A stretch of 25,625 nt of DNA from CAZYZQ01 sp964652075. Its GTDB lineage: Bacteria > Bacillota > Clostridia > Oscillospirales > Oscillospiraceae. Position numbers and translations under genes: made by a program. The DNA lies in NCBI GenBank assembly GCA_964652075.1, contig CAZYZQ010000017.1:1-25625 (forward strand), written 5' to 3'. Under the pieces are notes generated by a model. That model was not told the DNA's origin, searched no databases, and worked only from the letters and a program-made list of their open reading frames with translations. Shown in pieces: positions 1 to 8,958 of the stretch; within the stretch, counting starts at the first letter, position 1; each line of letters starts with the position of its first letter.

Positions 1-2
1 GC

Positions 3-476
3 GCGCTTTCGCTGCTTGCCAAGCCGCTTTTGCAGCTCAATTCCACGTATGGTTTCTGGGGGCTCATCATCCTCATGTGCTGGCAGCAGATCGGCTACAT
101 GATGATTATCTATATCGCGGGGCTGCAATCCATCCCCAACGATTACCTCGAGGCCGCGTATATCGACGGCGCGAACTCCTGGCAGACGCTCTGGAAGGTC
201 AAGATCCCGAACGTGATGCCTTCCATCACCATCTGCCTGTTCCTGACGCTGACCAACTCCTTCAAGCTGTTCGACCAGAACCTCGCGCTTACAGGCGGCG
301 AGCCTGCGCACATGACGGAGATGCTCGCGCTCAACATCTATAATACCTTCTATGCCCGCTCCGGCGCGCAATGGAAGGGCTATGGCCAGGCGAAGGCCGT
401 TATCTTCTGCGTGCTCGTGATCGTGATCTCCATGATCCAGCTGCGGGCGACGCGCGCGAAGGAGGTGCAGCAATAA
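3..476 (+). CDS. Carbohydrate ABC transporter permease, MalF/UgpA type (5' end cut off by window)
   Basis: This is the C-terminal half of an inner-membrane subunit of a sugar ABC importer. The reading frame is open from base 3, so the gene starts before the window; the in-frame TTG at 30 is only an internal leucine. The binding-protein-dependent permease signature (EAA loop, which docks the ATPase) is visible as YLEAAYIDGANSWQTLW at bases 147-197, followed by a hydrophobic segment ending in a short basic tail (RATRAKEVQQ). The stop codon overlaps the next gene's ATG by one base (TAATG), so the two permeases are translationally coupled and should form a heterodimer. The malQ gene downstream suggests a maltodextrin or related alpha-glucoside substrate, but the substrate is inferred from context only. 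The binding protein and ATPase are not in the window. Confidence 0.9.
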   Translation, partial: ALSLLAKPLLQLNSTYGFWGLIILMCWQQIGYMMIIYIAGLQSIPNDYLEAAYIDGANSWQTLWKVKIPNVMPSITICLFLTLTNSFKLFDQNLALTGGEPAHMTEMLALNIYNTFYARSGAQWKGYGQAKAVIFCVLVIVISMIQLRATRAKEVQQ

Positions 477-1324
477 TGGTCAACCGCGGACAACGCATCA
501 AAAACGGAATCATGACGGCGCTGTTTGCCGTGCTGTCCCTCGCATGGGTCTACCCGATCGTGATGATCCTGCTCAACTCGCTCAAAACGGAGCGCGCGAT
601 TACGACCAAGGGCGCTTTTGAGCTGCCCACAGCGGAGACCTTCGCGGGCCTCCAAAACTATGTGGATGCGCTCAACAGCAAGGGATTTTTGGCAGCTTTC
701 GGCAATTCCCTGCTGATCACGGTCACGGCAGTGGCGGCCATCCTCATCTTCTGCTCAATGTGCGCCTGGTTCATCACGCGCGTATCCAACAAGTTCACGA
801 AGCTCATTTATTTCCTGTTCGTGTTCTCAATGGTCGTGCCGTTCCAGATGCTGATGTTCACCCTCAGCGCCACAGCGGACCGCACCGGCCTGAGCAACCC
901 CTATAACATCTGCCTGATTTACCTCGGCTTCGGCGCGGGGCTGGCGGTTTTCATGTTCTGCGGCTTTGTCAAATCGATCCCGGTTGAGCTGGAGGAGGCC
1001 GCGATGATCGACGGCTGCAACCCGATCAAGACCTTCTTCTTCATCGTCCTGCCGATCCTGAAGCCGACGCTGATCTCGGTCGGGATTCTGGAGACGATGT
1101 GGCTGTGGAACGACTATCTGCTGCCCTACCTCGTGCTTGACAAGACGGCGGGCTATCAGACGATCCCGATCCTCATTCAGTATTTCCGCGGCAGCTTCGG
1201 CAAGGTCGAGATGGGCCCGATGATGGCCTGCATCATGCTCACGCTTCTGCCAATTATCATTGTGTACCTCCTGTGCCAGAAGCACATCATCAAGGGCGTG
1301 CTGGCCGGTGCGGTCAAGGGCTGA
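476..1324 (+). CDS. Carbohydrate ABC transporter permease, MalG type
   Basis: This is the second membrane subunit of the sugar importer, 282 residues, the usual size for MalG-type permeases. The ATG at 476 is preceded by AAGGAGG at a good distance, inside the end of the upstream permease, and overlaps that gene's stop by one base. An N-terminal membrane segment follows the basic stretch VNRGQRIKNG, and further hydrophobic segments run through the protein. The EAA loop reads ELEEAAMIDGCNPIKTFFF near residues 170-190. The late WLWNDYLLPYLVL stretch is typical of this family. The frame is open further upstream to 371, but that extension only shadows the first permease. It probably pairs with the upstream permease and an unseen ATPase. 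Family assignment is secure; substrate specificity is not visible. Confidence 0.93.
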   Translation: MVNRGQRIKNGIMTALFAVLSLAWVYPIVMILLNSLKTERAITTKGAFELPTAETFAGLQNYVDALNSKGFLAAFGNSLLITVTAVAAILIFCSMCAWFITRVSNKFTKLIYFLFVFSMVVPFQMLMFTLSATADRTGLSNPYNICLIYLGFGAGLAVFMFCGFVKSIPVELEEAAMIDGCNPIKTFFFIVLPILKPTLISVGILETMWLWNDYLLPYLVLDKTAGYQTIPILIQYFRGSFGKVEMGPMMACIMLTLLPIIIVYLLCQKHIIKGVLAGAVKG

Positions 1325-1360
1325 TTCCGGCCCGCCCGCATCAGGAAGGAGGCGCCTGTT

Positions 1361-2377
1361 ATGACAATCAAAGATATTGCGCAGCTGGCCGGCTGCGGCG
1401 TGGGAACGGTTTCGCGTGTGCTGAACGGTTCGCCCGGCGTGTCCGACGCCATGCGTGAGAAGGTGCTCGCCGTTGTGCGCGCGCAGGGCTTTCAGCCGAA
1501 CAGCAACGCGCGCCATCTCAAGCAGCTGAGCGGCAGGCGCGTCGCCGTGATTGTCCGTGGCACGCAGAATATGCTCTTTGCCAAGATGGTGGAGCAGATT
1601 CAGGCGCTCATGCAGGAGCGCGGCGTCGAGGCCGCCGTCTACTACCTCGATGAGGACGACAACGAGACGGCCTTCGCCCTGCGCCTGTGCCGGGAGTATA
1701 AGCCGCCCGCCATCCTGTTCCTCGGCGGCGATCTGGAGTATTTCCGCATGGAGTTTGCGCCGATCACTGTGCCGTGCGTCCTACTGACGAACACGGCGCG
1801 GGATCTCGGTTACGACAACCTTTCGAGCATCACGACCGACGACGGACAGGCGGCGGAGCGCGCCGTGGACCATCTGATCCTCCACGGCCACCGCAGCATC
1901 GGCATTCTGGGCGGCAACCGCAAAACCTCCCAGATGAGCTGCCGCCGCGTCGAGGGTGCGCTGCGCAGCTTCGCGCGGCACGGCGTCCCGTTCTCCGAGT
2001 CGCAGTGCGAGACGTGCCGCTACTCGATGGAGGACGCCTACGCCGCCACCGGGCGGCTGCTTGACCGCCATCCGAAGCTGACCGCGATCTTCGCGCTCTC
2101 CGATGTGATGGCGCTCGGCGCAATCCGTGCGCTGCGCGACCGGGGGCTGCGCGTGCCGGAGGATGTCTCTATCATGGGCTTCGACGGCATCCCGCTGGCC
2201 GACTTCTCCGTGCCGCGCCTGTGTACCGTCCGGCAGGATACGCACAAGCTCGTTGAGCGCGGTGTGGATATCCTGCTTGAACGCTTGGAACGGCCGCTCG
2301 GCCCGGCGCATGAGACGGTGCCGTTTGAAATCTCCGGCGGCGAGAGTGTCGCCGAATATCCGCAGACAAATAACTGA
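1361..2377 (+). CDS. LacI-family transcriptional repressor
   Basis: This is a 338-residue regulator of normal LacI/GalR length. The start ATG follows GGAAGGAGG with an 8-base spacer. The N-terminal helix-turn-helix begins MTIKDIAQLAGCGVGTVSRV, with the hinge-helix region around residues 45-60 (FQPNSNARHLKQLSG). A periplasmic-binding-protein-like effector domain then runs to the end, with characteristic stretches such as FALSDVMALGAIRAL and VPEDVSIMGFDGIPLADF. It lies 36 bases after the permeases and 34 bases before malQ in the same direction, so it most likely controls this sugar operon and responds to the transported sugar. That role is inferred from position. No clear operator was identified within the window, because the operon promoter lies upstream of it. 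Confidence 0.93.
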   Translation: MTIKDIAQLAGCGVGTVSRVLNGSPGVSDAMREKVLAVVRAQGFQPNSNARHLKQLSGRRVAVIVRGTQNMLFAKMVEQIQALMQERGVEAAVYYLDEDDNETAFALRLCREYKPPAILFLGGDLEYFRMEFAPITVPCVLLTNTARDLGYDNLSSITTDDGQAAERAVDHLILHGHRSIGILGGNRKTSQMSCRRVEGALRSFARHGVPFSESQCETCRYSMEDAYAATGRLLDRHPKLTAIFALSDVMALGAIRALRDRGLRVPEDVSIMGFDGIPLADFSVPRLCTVRQDTHKLVERGVDILLERLERPLGPAHETVPFEISGGESVAEYPQTNN

Positions 2378-2411
2378 ATGTTGAATTGATCACAAGGGAG
2401 GCGTTCTATTG

Positions 2412-3905
2412 ATGCGTCGTTCCGGACTCCTCCTGCCGGTCTTTTCCCTGCCGTCCGACTACGGCATTGGAACGATGGGCCGGCAGGCGCGGGAGTTTGT
2501 CGACTTTTTGCGTGCGGCGGGGCAGTCCTACTGGCAGATCCTGCCGCTCGGCCCAACCTCCTACGGCGACTCGCCCTACCAGTCCTATTCGTCGTGGGCG
2601 GGGAACCCGTATTTCATTGATCTGGACGAGCTGTGCCGCGACGGCCTGCTCGAACCGGAGGAATTCCGCGGACTCGACTGGGGCGCGGATGTATCGCGTG
2701 TAGACTACGGAAGGCTGTATGAGCTGCGCTTTTCCATCCTGCGCCGCGCCTGCGCAAGGCTCTGCGCCGCGCATGGCCCGGCGGTGGAGGACTTCTGCCG
2801 GGAGAACGCCGCGTGGCTGGACGATTATGCGCTGTTTATGGCGCTCAAGGACGCCCACGGCGGCGCGCCGTGGCAGCAGTGGCCGGAGGGACTCCGCCTG
2901 CGCGAACCGGCGGCGCTGGCGTCCGCGCGCCGGGAGCTGGCAGCGGAAATCCGCTTCTGGCAGACGGTGCAGTACCTGTTTTATGCCCAGTGGCAGGCGC
3001 TGCGGCGCTATGCGAACGCGCGCGGCGTGGCGATCATCGGCGATCTGCCGATCTATGTCGCGCCGGACTCCGCCGACGTCTGGGCGCACCGCGAGCAGTT
3101 CCAGCTGGACGCGCAGGGCGCGTGTACCGAGGTCGCCGGCTGCCCGCCGGACGGCTTCTCGGCGCTGGGGCAGCGCTGGGGCAACCCGCTGTTTGACTGG
3201 GAGCATCTGCGTGCGACGGGCTATCGCTGGTGGATTGCCCGGATTGCGCACCAGTTCCGGCTGTACGACGTGCTGCGCATCGACCATTTCCGTGGCTTTG
3301 ACGCCTATTACGCGATCCCGCGCGCGGCGGAGAGCGCGGCGGAGGGCCGCTGGCGGCCCGGCCCCGGGCTGGACTTTTTCCGAACGGTGGAGGAGGCGCT
3401 GGGGCGGCGCGAGATCATCGCGGAGGATCTGGGCTTTCTCTCCGATTCCGTCCGCCAGCTCGTCCGCGACACGGGCTACCCCGGCATGAAGGTGCTGGAG
3501 CTGGCCTTCGACAGCCGCGACGGCAGCGGCTCGGACTATCTGCCGCACCGCTGCGGCACACACTGCGTCATGTACACCGGCACCCACGACAACGACACCA
3601 TCTGCGGCTGGCTGCAAAGTGCGCCGGCGCAGGACACCGCCCGGGCGCGCGCCTACCTTTGCCTGAACGCACAGGAGGGCGAGCACTGGGGCATGATGCG
3701 TGCGGCGCTGGGCAGCCCGGCGGATCTCGTGATTCTACAGACGCAGGATCTGCTCGGCCTCGGCAGCGAGGCGCGGATCAATACGCCGTCGCAGCTCGGC
3801 GGCAACTGGCTCTGGCGGCTCACGCCCGGCGCGCTCGACGGCGCGCTTGCCAGCCGCCTTTATCAGGAAACAGAACTCTACGAACGCCTGCCCCGCGTGG
3901 AATAG
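2412..3905 (+). CDS. malQ: 4-alpha-glucanotransferase (amylomaltase, GH77)
   Basis: This enzyme transfers alpha-1,4-glucan segments between maltodextrins in the cytoplasm and is the standard partner of maltodextrin uptake. It has 497 residues, the short bacterial amylomaltase length. The glycoside hydrolase 77 catalytic triad is visible: the nucleophile Asp291 in RIDHFRGF, the acid/base Glu338 in IIAEDLGFL and the transition-state Asp393 in GTHDNDT. These lie two residues before the numbering known for the Thermus aquaticus enzyme. N-terminal signatures include FSLPSDYGIGTMG and WQILPLGPTSYGDSPYQ. The preferred start is the ATG at 2412, ten bases after the ribosome site AGGGAGG; a TTG at 2409 would add one residue. 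It is the last gene before a strong terminator, so it probably ends the maltodextrin operon. Confidence 0.96.
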   Translation: MRRSGLLLPVFSLPSDYGIGTMGRQAREFVDFLRAAGQSYWQILPLGPTSYGDSPYQSYSSWAGNPYFIDLDELCRDGLLEPEEFRGLDWGADVSRVDYGRLYELRFSILRRACARLCAAHGPAVEDFCRENAAWLDDYALFMALKDAHGGAPWQQWPEGLRLREPAALASARRELAAEIRFWQTVQYLFYAQWQALRRYANARGVAIIGDLPIYVAPDSADVWAHREQFQLDAQGACTEVAGCPPDGFSALGQRWGNPLFDWEHLRATGYRWWIARIAHQFRLYDVLRIDHFRGFDAYYAIPRAAESAAEGRWRPGPGLDFFRTVEEALGRREIIAEDLGFLSDSVRQLVRDTGYPGMKVLELAFDSRDGSGSDYLPHRCGTHCVMYTGTHDNDTICGWLQSAPAQDTARARAYLCLNAQEGEHWGMMRAALGSPADLVILQTQDLLGLGSEARINTPSQLGGNWLWRLTPGALDGALASRLYQETELYERLPRVE

Positions 3906-3922
3906 CGGGGTGGGCATTGGAA

Positions 3923-3961
3923 AGCGCCGCCTGTACGGGTCACTCCCGTACAGGCGGCGCT
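3923..3961 (+). terminator. Rho-independent terminator after malQ, possibly bidirectional
   Basis: A perfect 17-bp inverted repeat occupies 3923-3939 and 3945-3961 with the five-base loop TCACT. On the + strand it is followed by the moderately T-rich GTGTCTTT. It sits between the convergent ends of malQ (3905) and the sulfatase-fold gene (3982), so it probably stops transcription from both sides. The + strand tail is imperfect. Confidence 0.8.
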
Positions 3962-3981
3962 GTGTCTTTGTAGCTGCCCAC

Positions 3982-5823
3982 TCAGGGCGAGTCCGGCGTG
4001 TAGGTCAGCGTTTCTGCCGCCACATCACACTGGAAGCTCTTGTCCACTTTGATCCGCCCGGCGGTTGTCATTGCGTAGAAGTGGACGGTGAAGCTCGTCT
4101 CGCCGCTCAGCGCAGAGAGCGGCATGGTAATGGTATATGTGCCGTCGTCCTGCCGCACGGCCGGCTCGTACCACATGGTTGAGCGCCGCTCGCCAAACAT
4201 CTTCTCGGCAAAGACCTCAATGCTGGAAAAGTCCTGTTCGATCTCCGACAGGCCGCCCAGCGTGTAGGTCAGGCTGTCGGCGCCGAAGTCGATGGACAGC
4301 TCCACATGCGTGTTCAGGAACTGTTCGGACATCTCGAAGACCTCCTCCGAGATGCCGGACAGGCTGTTCAGGAACTCGGATTTTCGCCGCAGCTCGCGGT
4401 TCAAAACCTCCAGCCCGTCCCGCTCATAGAGCGTCTGCTCGCCGGAGAACAGGTTTACACCGAGGCCCAGCCGCTCGCCCTCAATCTGGACGCCCATGGC
4501 GGCGAGCGTTGTCGGGAAGTTGTCGAGGGTGGTATACTCGCGGTAGGCGTCCGGATCTTTGACCTCGGCCGCCGCGTTCAGATAGACGGTGTACACCCGG
4601 CGCGGATAGTCCGCGTCCACGGCGTCGCAGTAGTCGACATCCATCGTCAGGTGGTCGCCGGAGAGGACGATCGTCGTGTTTTCATAGAACGGCTGCTCAC
4701 GGCACCATTCAATAAATTCGGTGACCTGACGGCTCGAGCACGCCATGACGTTGGAGTACTGGTCGTCGCCGAATTCATCGCCGCAATTGCGGCAGACATA
4801 GCCGTCCGGGAAGTGCGTGTCGACAGTCAGGATGGAGAGGTTGAACGGCTCGTCCGACGCGGCCAGCTCGGTCAGATGCTGCCGGGCAAAGTCGAAGAGC
4901 TTTTCGTCCTCATAGCCCCAGAAGACACGGTAGTCCTCCGGGATCTGCCCCTGTTCCTTGCTGTACTTGTAGTCCCAGATCTCGTAGCCGCCGTGCTGGG
5001 TGAAGTAGTTGCGCCGCCCGCCGAAGACGGCGTCCGAGCCGATGAGCAGCGCCTGATGGTAGCCCGCGTCCGCGAGAATGTCGCCGATGGCGGTGACGCC
5101 CGTGAAGAAGTGCTCCTGCTGATCCATCGCACTGTCCGCAACCGGGATTTTGAGCGGCAGGCCGCTCGTCTGTGCAAAGAGCGCGCCGGCCGTCCACGTG
5201 GTGCCGTAGGTCACGAAGCCGCCGTGGACGATATCCCGGTCGCCGGAGAAGTTGACGCCCTCCGCGGCCAGCGCCGTCAGCTCGGGGATCGGGTCAAAGT
5301 CGAACGCGCCGCCGTGTTCCGTGTCGGTGTAGGTCGATTCCATGGACTCCAGCCAGATATAGATGAGGTTCCGCTTTTCCTCCGGGAACGTGAGCTGGAC
5401 GGATTTTGGGTCGACATAGTTGGCCTCGAGATACTCGGACTGCACGACGTTGCTCTCAATATAGCCGCCCACGTCGTACAGGAAAAAGGCATAGACGCAG
5501 ATACCGACAATCCCGGCCAGCCCGGCGCCCGCGCCGATGCGCGCGAGCAGGTTCCAGAACCGCACCCGGCGCAGCAGCACCAGCAAAAGCGCGACCCCGG
5601 CCATTGTCGCGGCGCCGGGGAGGACGCAGCGGCGGATGAACGAGCCGATCATCCCGTTGCCCGTCCCCTTGACGGAGGTGGTCAGCTGGATGAGGATCTC
5701 GTCAACGTTCAGATTGCTCCACAGGCTTGTGGCCCAGAGCACGGCGGCAATCAGGAAGACCGCGATGCCGGTCAGAAGCGGGAAGAGCACGCCGCACACG
5801 ACGGCGCGTTTTCTTGTTTGCAT
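3982..5823 (-). CDS. LTA synthase/OpgB-like sulfatase-fold phosphoglycerol transferase, membrane-anchored
   Basis: This 613-residue protein has an N-terminal membrane part and an extracellular alkaline-phosphatase-superfamily domain. Hydrophobic segments lie near residues 8-31, 72-86 and 98-117, fewer than the five of classical LtaS. The catalytic domain starts near residue 150 (RNLIYIWLESMEST). The probable nucleophile is Thr211 in TWTAGALFAQTSGLPL, a context resembling the OpgB/MdoB branch. Metal-binding motifs VDTH (residues 334-337) and SGDH (388-391) are present. Family members move phosphoglycerol from phosphatidylglycerol to lipoteichoic acid or other envelope glycans, but the acceptor here is unknown. 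The start is chosen by the AAGAAGG upstream of ATG at 5823. It follows two secreted paralogues on the same strand after 83 bases, so co-transcription is plausible. Confidence 0.88.
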   Translation of the reverse strand: MQTRKRAVVCGVLFPLLTGIAVFLIAAVLWATSLWSNLNVDEILIQLTTSVKGTGNGMIGSFIRRCVLPGAATMAGVALLLVLLRRVRFWNLLARIGAGAGLAGIVGICVYAFFLYDVGGYIESNVVQSEYLEANYVDPKSVQLTFPEEKRNLIYIWLESMESTYTDTEHGGAFDFDPIPELTALAAEGVNFSGDRDIVHGGFVTYGTTWTAGALFAQTSGLPLKIPVADSAMDQQEHFFTGVTAIGDILADAGYHQALLIGSDAVFGGRRNYFTQHGGYEIWDYKYSKEQGQIPEDYRVFWGYEDEKLFDFARQHLTELAASDEPFNLSILTVDTHFPDGYVCRNCGDEFGDDQYSNVMACSSRQVTEFIEWCREQPFYENTTIVLSGDHLTMDVDYCDAVDADYPRRVYTVYLNAAAEVKDPDAYREYTTLDNFPTTLAAMGVQIEGERLGLGVNLFSGEQTLYERDGLEVLNRELRRKSEFLNSLSGISEEVFEMSEQFLNTHVELSIDFGADSLTYTLGGLSEIEQDFSSIEVFAEKMFGERRSTMWYEPAVRQDDGTYTITMPLSALSGETSFTVHFYAMTTAGRIKVDKSFQCDVAAETLTYTPDSP

Positions 5824-5906
5824 ATGATAAACCTTCTTTGCTGCCCCCTGCGGGGGCTGTCGGCCTGCATTCTAGCACCTGCCGCGAAAAATGTCAAACG
5901 GCGCGC

Positions 5907-7301
5907 TCAGGTGCTGTAGCCTGTGACGCCGTTGGCGTCCATCCAGCGGCGCTTGCTGTCCAGAAGCATCTGAATCTGCGCGCTGCGCCCCAGCCCGCGC
6001 GATTCCAGCAGCTGCTGCAATTCAAACAGGTCGTTGTAGGTCAGGCGGGGGTATTCCGTCCCGCCGTAGCTGCCGTCCTGATAGACGGCATAGTGCAGGT
6101 TGCCGTCGGGGGCGATCCAGTTTGGCGCGGTGTCCTCCACGGCGCGCAGCATCCGCCCGGCGAGCTGCTCCAGCGCCGTATCCGCCAGCGCGTCGGACAG
6201 CCGGTAGAGCAGGATGCACTCGGCGGCCTGATGGTTCAGCGAGGTGTGCGTCGGCAGATTGCCGTCCGGATGGCCGTAGTCGTCGATCAGCCAGCCGCCG
6301 GACGCGGTCTCACGGTGATGCGCCTCCGCGTAGGCGGCGTAGTAGGCGCCGTAGCGCGCCAGCACGTCCGCGAACAGGCCGCGCTCGTTGTAGATGCGCA
6401 CGAACAGGCACAACAGGTCGGTGTTGAAGCGCGTGTCGTAGAAGCCGGGGGCGATCCCATAGTCGCCCAGCAGCCACTCGCTGCCCGAGCGGGTGGGGAA
6501 GAAGCCGTATCTGTTCTGCTGCTGCGCCATGACGTCGAGCATTGCGGCGGACAGATCCCACGCCAGCCGGTAGTCGGCGGAGAAGTCCAGCATACTCTTG
6601 CAGAGATACGCCGCGGGCAGGCGGTAGTAGACGTCCTGGCCGGACGGGATGTAGGTGGCCGGGGCGATCCGGTAGTAGCCGTCGCAGCACCAGCGGCCCT
6701 CGTCGGCGTTGCGGTAATCGGCCCAGAGCGTACGCGCATCCGGGTGCGAGGCCCAGTCGATCAGCGCCTGTTCAGAGCGCACGAGCGTGCAGTCCGCACA
6801 CTCGCCCGGCGCAAGCGCGGGGGCGTACAGGCGCAGCTCTGTATCAGTGATCTCAACGCCGCCGTAGCCGAGGTGGCGGCGCGAGGTGTTTTCGAGCATC
6901 GCCCAGCCCTGCGGCGGGTAGGCCATTGCGCTGCTGCCGTCGGCGTAGTCCACCAGCAGCAGCGAGCACGGGTAGCGCCCCGGTTCCGTGACGGTCTGCC
7001 AGACGGCGTCGGACTCAGGCGCGAGCAGCTGCACTGTGGCGCCCGCGCGCGGCAGCACCGCGAGCAGCGTGCCGTCGCACTGCGCTGCCGCCGTGAAGTG
7101 GGAAAAGCAGACCTCGTCGCCGTTTTCCAGCGTATAGGTACGGGTCGCGAGCGCGCCCGGAGCGCCCTGCTCCCGCGCGGTGCGCACGGTCAGCGTCTCC
7201 GCCTTCGGCGTCTGCGTCCCGGCCTGCGGCAGCGCGGCGGCCACGCCTGCACACAGCAGCAGGCTCAGGCAGGCGCATAAAATACGAACTGGCAGTTTCA
7301 T
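5907..7301 (-). CDS. Secreted protein of unknown function, downstream member of a tandem pair
   Basis: I do not recognise a named family with confidence. The 464-residue protein starts at ATG 7301 behind GCGAGGAA; the frame runs open further upstream, but that extension overlaps the neighbouring paralogue and has no ribosome site. Residues 1-24 form a signal peptide (basic MKLPVR, then a leucine/alanine core). A first region up to about residue 200 looks beta-rich. The second half contains a strongly conserved block: SGSEWLLGDYGIAPGFYDTRF, HHRETASGGWLIDDYGHPDG, NLPTHTSLNHQAAE, and DGNLHYAVYQDGSYGGTEYP. Its helical, aromatic, acidic character recalls alpha/alpha-toroid carbohydrate-active enzymes, such as glucuronyl C5-epimerase-like or six-hairpin folds, but this is only a guess. 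It lies 34 bases after its paralogue and 83 bases before the sulfatase-fold gene. Confidence 0.85.
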   Translation of the reverse strand: MKLPVRILCACLSLLLCAGVAAALPQAGTQTPKAETLTVRTAREQGAPGALATRTYTLENGDEVCFSHFTAAAQCDGTLLAVLPRAGATVQLLAPESDAVWQTVTEPGRYPCSLLLVDYADGSSAMAYPPQGWAMLENTSRRHLGYGGVEITDTELRLYAPALAPGECADCTLVRSEQALIDWASHPDARTLWADYRNADEGRWCCDGYYRIAPATYIPSGQDVYYRLPAAYLCKSMLDFSADYRLAWDLSAAMLDVMAQQQNRYGFFPTRSGSEWLLGDYGIAPGFYDTRFNTDLLCLFVRIYNERGLFADVLARYGAYYAAYAEAHHRETASGGWLIDDYGHPDGNLPTHTSLNHQAAECILLYRLSDALADTALEQLAGRMLRAVEDTAPNWIAPDGNLHYAVYQDGSYGGTEYPRLTYNDLFELQQLLESRGLGRSAQIQMLLDSKRRWMDANGVTGYST

Positions 7302-7335
7302 GAAAAATTCCTCGCTTTGCGGTAAATTGCGGTTG

Positions 7336-8893
7336 TCAGGTGAGATACCCCGTGACGCCGTTGGCGTCCATCCAGCGGCGCTTGGAGTCCATGAGGGCCT
7401 GAAGCTGCGTGCTGCGCGTCCGGCCGTGGGCTTCCAGCACCTGCTGCATCTCAAACAGGTCGTTGTAGGTCAGATACGGATAGTCCGTGCCGCCGTAGCT
7501 CCCGTCGGCATAGACGGCATAGTGCAGATTGCCGTCGTCGCGCAGCCAGTTGTCGGCGGTGTCCGTGATGGCAAGCAGCAGCCGTTCGGCCAGCGCGGTC
7601 AGGGACGGATCCTCCAGCACGTCGCCCAGCTCGTAGAGCAGGATGATTTCTGCGAGCTGGTGGTTCAAAGAGGTATGCGTCGGCAGATTGCCGTCCGGGT
7701 GGTAGTAGTCGTCGATCAGCCAGCCGCCGGAGACGGTTTCACGGTGGTGTGAGGCGGCATAGGCGGTGTAGAAGTCCGCATACCGCACCAGCACGTCCTT
7801 GAACAGCCCGCGCTCACGGCAGGTGCGCACAAAAAGGCGCATCAGGTCGGTGTTGAAGCGCGTGTCGTAGAAGCCGGGGCCGATCTCATAGTCGCCCAGC
7901 AGCCACTCGCTGCCGGGGAGTGTCGGGAAAAAGCCCTGCGCGTTCTGCTGCTGCGCCATGACGTCGAGCATCGCGGCGGACAGATCCCACGCCAGCCGGT
8001 GGTCTGCGGCGATGTAGACCATGCTTTTGCACAGGTAGGCTGCGGGCAGGCGGTAATAGACGTTCTTCCCGGTCGGGATATAGTTGACCGGCGAGGGCCA
8101 GTAATAGCCGTCATAGCACCAGCGGCCCTGCCCGGCGTTGCGATAGGTCGCCCAGAGATGGGAGGTGCTCTCGCTGGCGTCCCAGCGGATCAGCGGGCTG
8201 TCCGACTGCACCAGCGTAAAATCCGACGTCTGGCCCGGCACAAGCGCGGGCGTGCGCAGCCGGATCTCCGTCTCGGTGAGCTCGACGCTGCCAAAGGCAA
8301 GGAAGCGGCGCGAGCCGTTTTCCAGAAGCGCCCAGCTCTGCGGCACATAGGCCATCGCGCAGCTGCCGTCGGGATAGTCCACCATCAGGAAGGAGCAGAC
8401 GTACACGCCCGGCTCCGTGGCGGCCTGCCAGTCCGCGTCGCCGTCCGGCGCGCAGAACTGTACCGTGCCGCCGGCGCGCGGCAGCGATGCGACGGCGTAT
8501 TCCTCGCCGTGTGCCTCCGCTGTGAACTGGGAAAAGCGGACGCTGTCGCCGTTTTCCAGCGTGTAGGCGCGGGTCAGGAGCGTCCCCAGCGCGCCCGGCT
8601 CCTGAATGGTTTCCACGGTAAATGTCTCCGCCTGCGGCTCCGCCGGTTCCGGCGCGGGCTGTTCCGGCTGCTCCGGCTCCGGCTGCTGCGGAGGCTCCGC
8701 GTCCGGCTGCGCCGGCGTTTCCCCGGCCGGCAGAGTGTCAGGTTGGGGCAATTCCGGTTCTACGGAAGGACCGATTTGAAATAGGGGGGGGTGACACGTT
8801 ATCACCATTCTGCACCGGCGCGGCAGGCGCCGCACATCCGGCGCAGAGCAGCAGGCACAGACAGGCGCACAATGCGCGCAGAAAGATCTTCAT
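7336..8893 (-). CDS. Secreted lipoprotein paralogue, frame broken at a C8 tract (phase-variable, pseudogene or sequencing error)
   Basis: This is a close paralogue of the next gene (5907-7301), with the same conserved C-terminal blocks such as PGSEWLLGDYEIGPGFYDTRF and TSLNHQLAEIILLYELGD. The natural start is ATG 8893 behind a strong AAAGGAGG. It opens a signal peptide (MKIFLRALCACLCLLLCAGC) with a plausible lipobox Cys20. That frame reaches a run of eight C (+ strand G8, 8784-8791) and stops about 50 bases later. The body, from about 8790 to 7336, is in the other frame. Removing one C joins the two into a 518-residue protein. A Pro/Glu/Gln-rich linker (about residues 50-95), absent from the sister gene, separates anchor and body and may span the wall. 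The body itself has no other lesion. Function is unknown, as for the paralogue. Confidence 0.75.
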
Positions 8894-8923
8894 GGTGGGG
8901 CCTCCTTTGTGCTTTCTCTGTTT

Positions 8924-8951
8924 ATCGTAGCATAGATGGAACAAAAGTCAA
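8924..8951 (-). promoter_or_regulatory. SigA-type promoter for the secreted-paralogue operon
   Basis: Read on the - strand, TTGACT (8951-8946) is followed after 16 bases by TACGAT (8929-8924), about 30 bases before the start codon at 8893. It lies back to back with the + strand promoter of the phosphatase gene. The boxes are good but the spacer is one base short. Confidence 0.6.
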
Positions 8952-8958
8952 TCATTTT

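Noticed and set aside
5843..5857. Small hairpin GCCCCC-TGC-GGGGGC between the secreted pair and the sulfatase-fold gene
   Set aside because: Only six pairs and no U tract on the - strand, so it is not a convincing terminator. It was left out of the feature list.
4306..5919. Long + strand open frame opposite the sulfatase-fold gene
   Set aside because: Antisense shadow with Val/Arg-rich composition typical of reverse-read GC-rich genes; the real protein is clear on the - strand.
8641..8760. Repetitive GC-rich stretch resembling a tandem repeat
   Set aside because: It encodes the irregular Pro/Glu/Gln-rich linker of the secreted lipoprotein; no fixed repeat unit is present.
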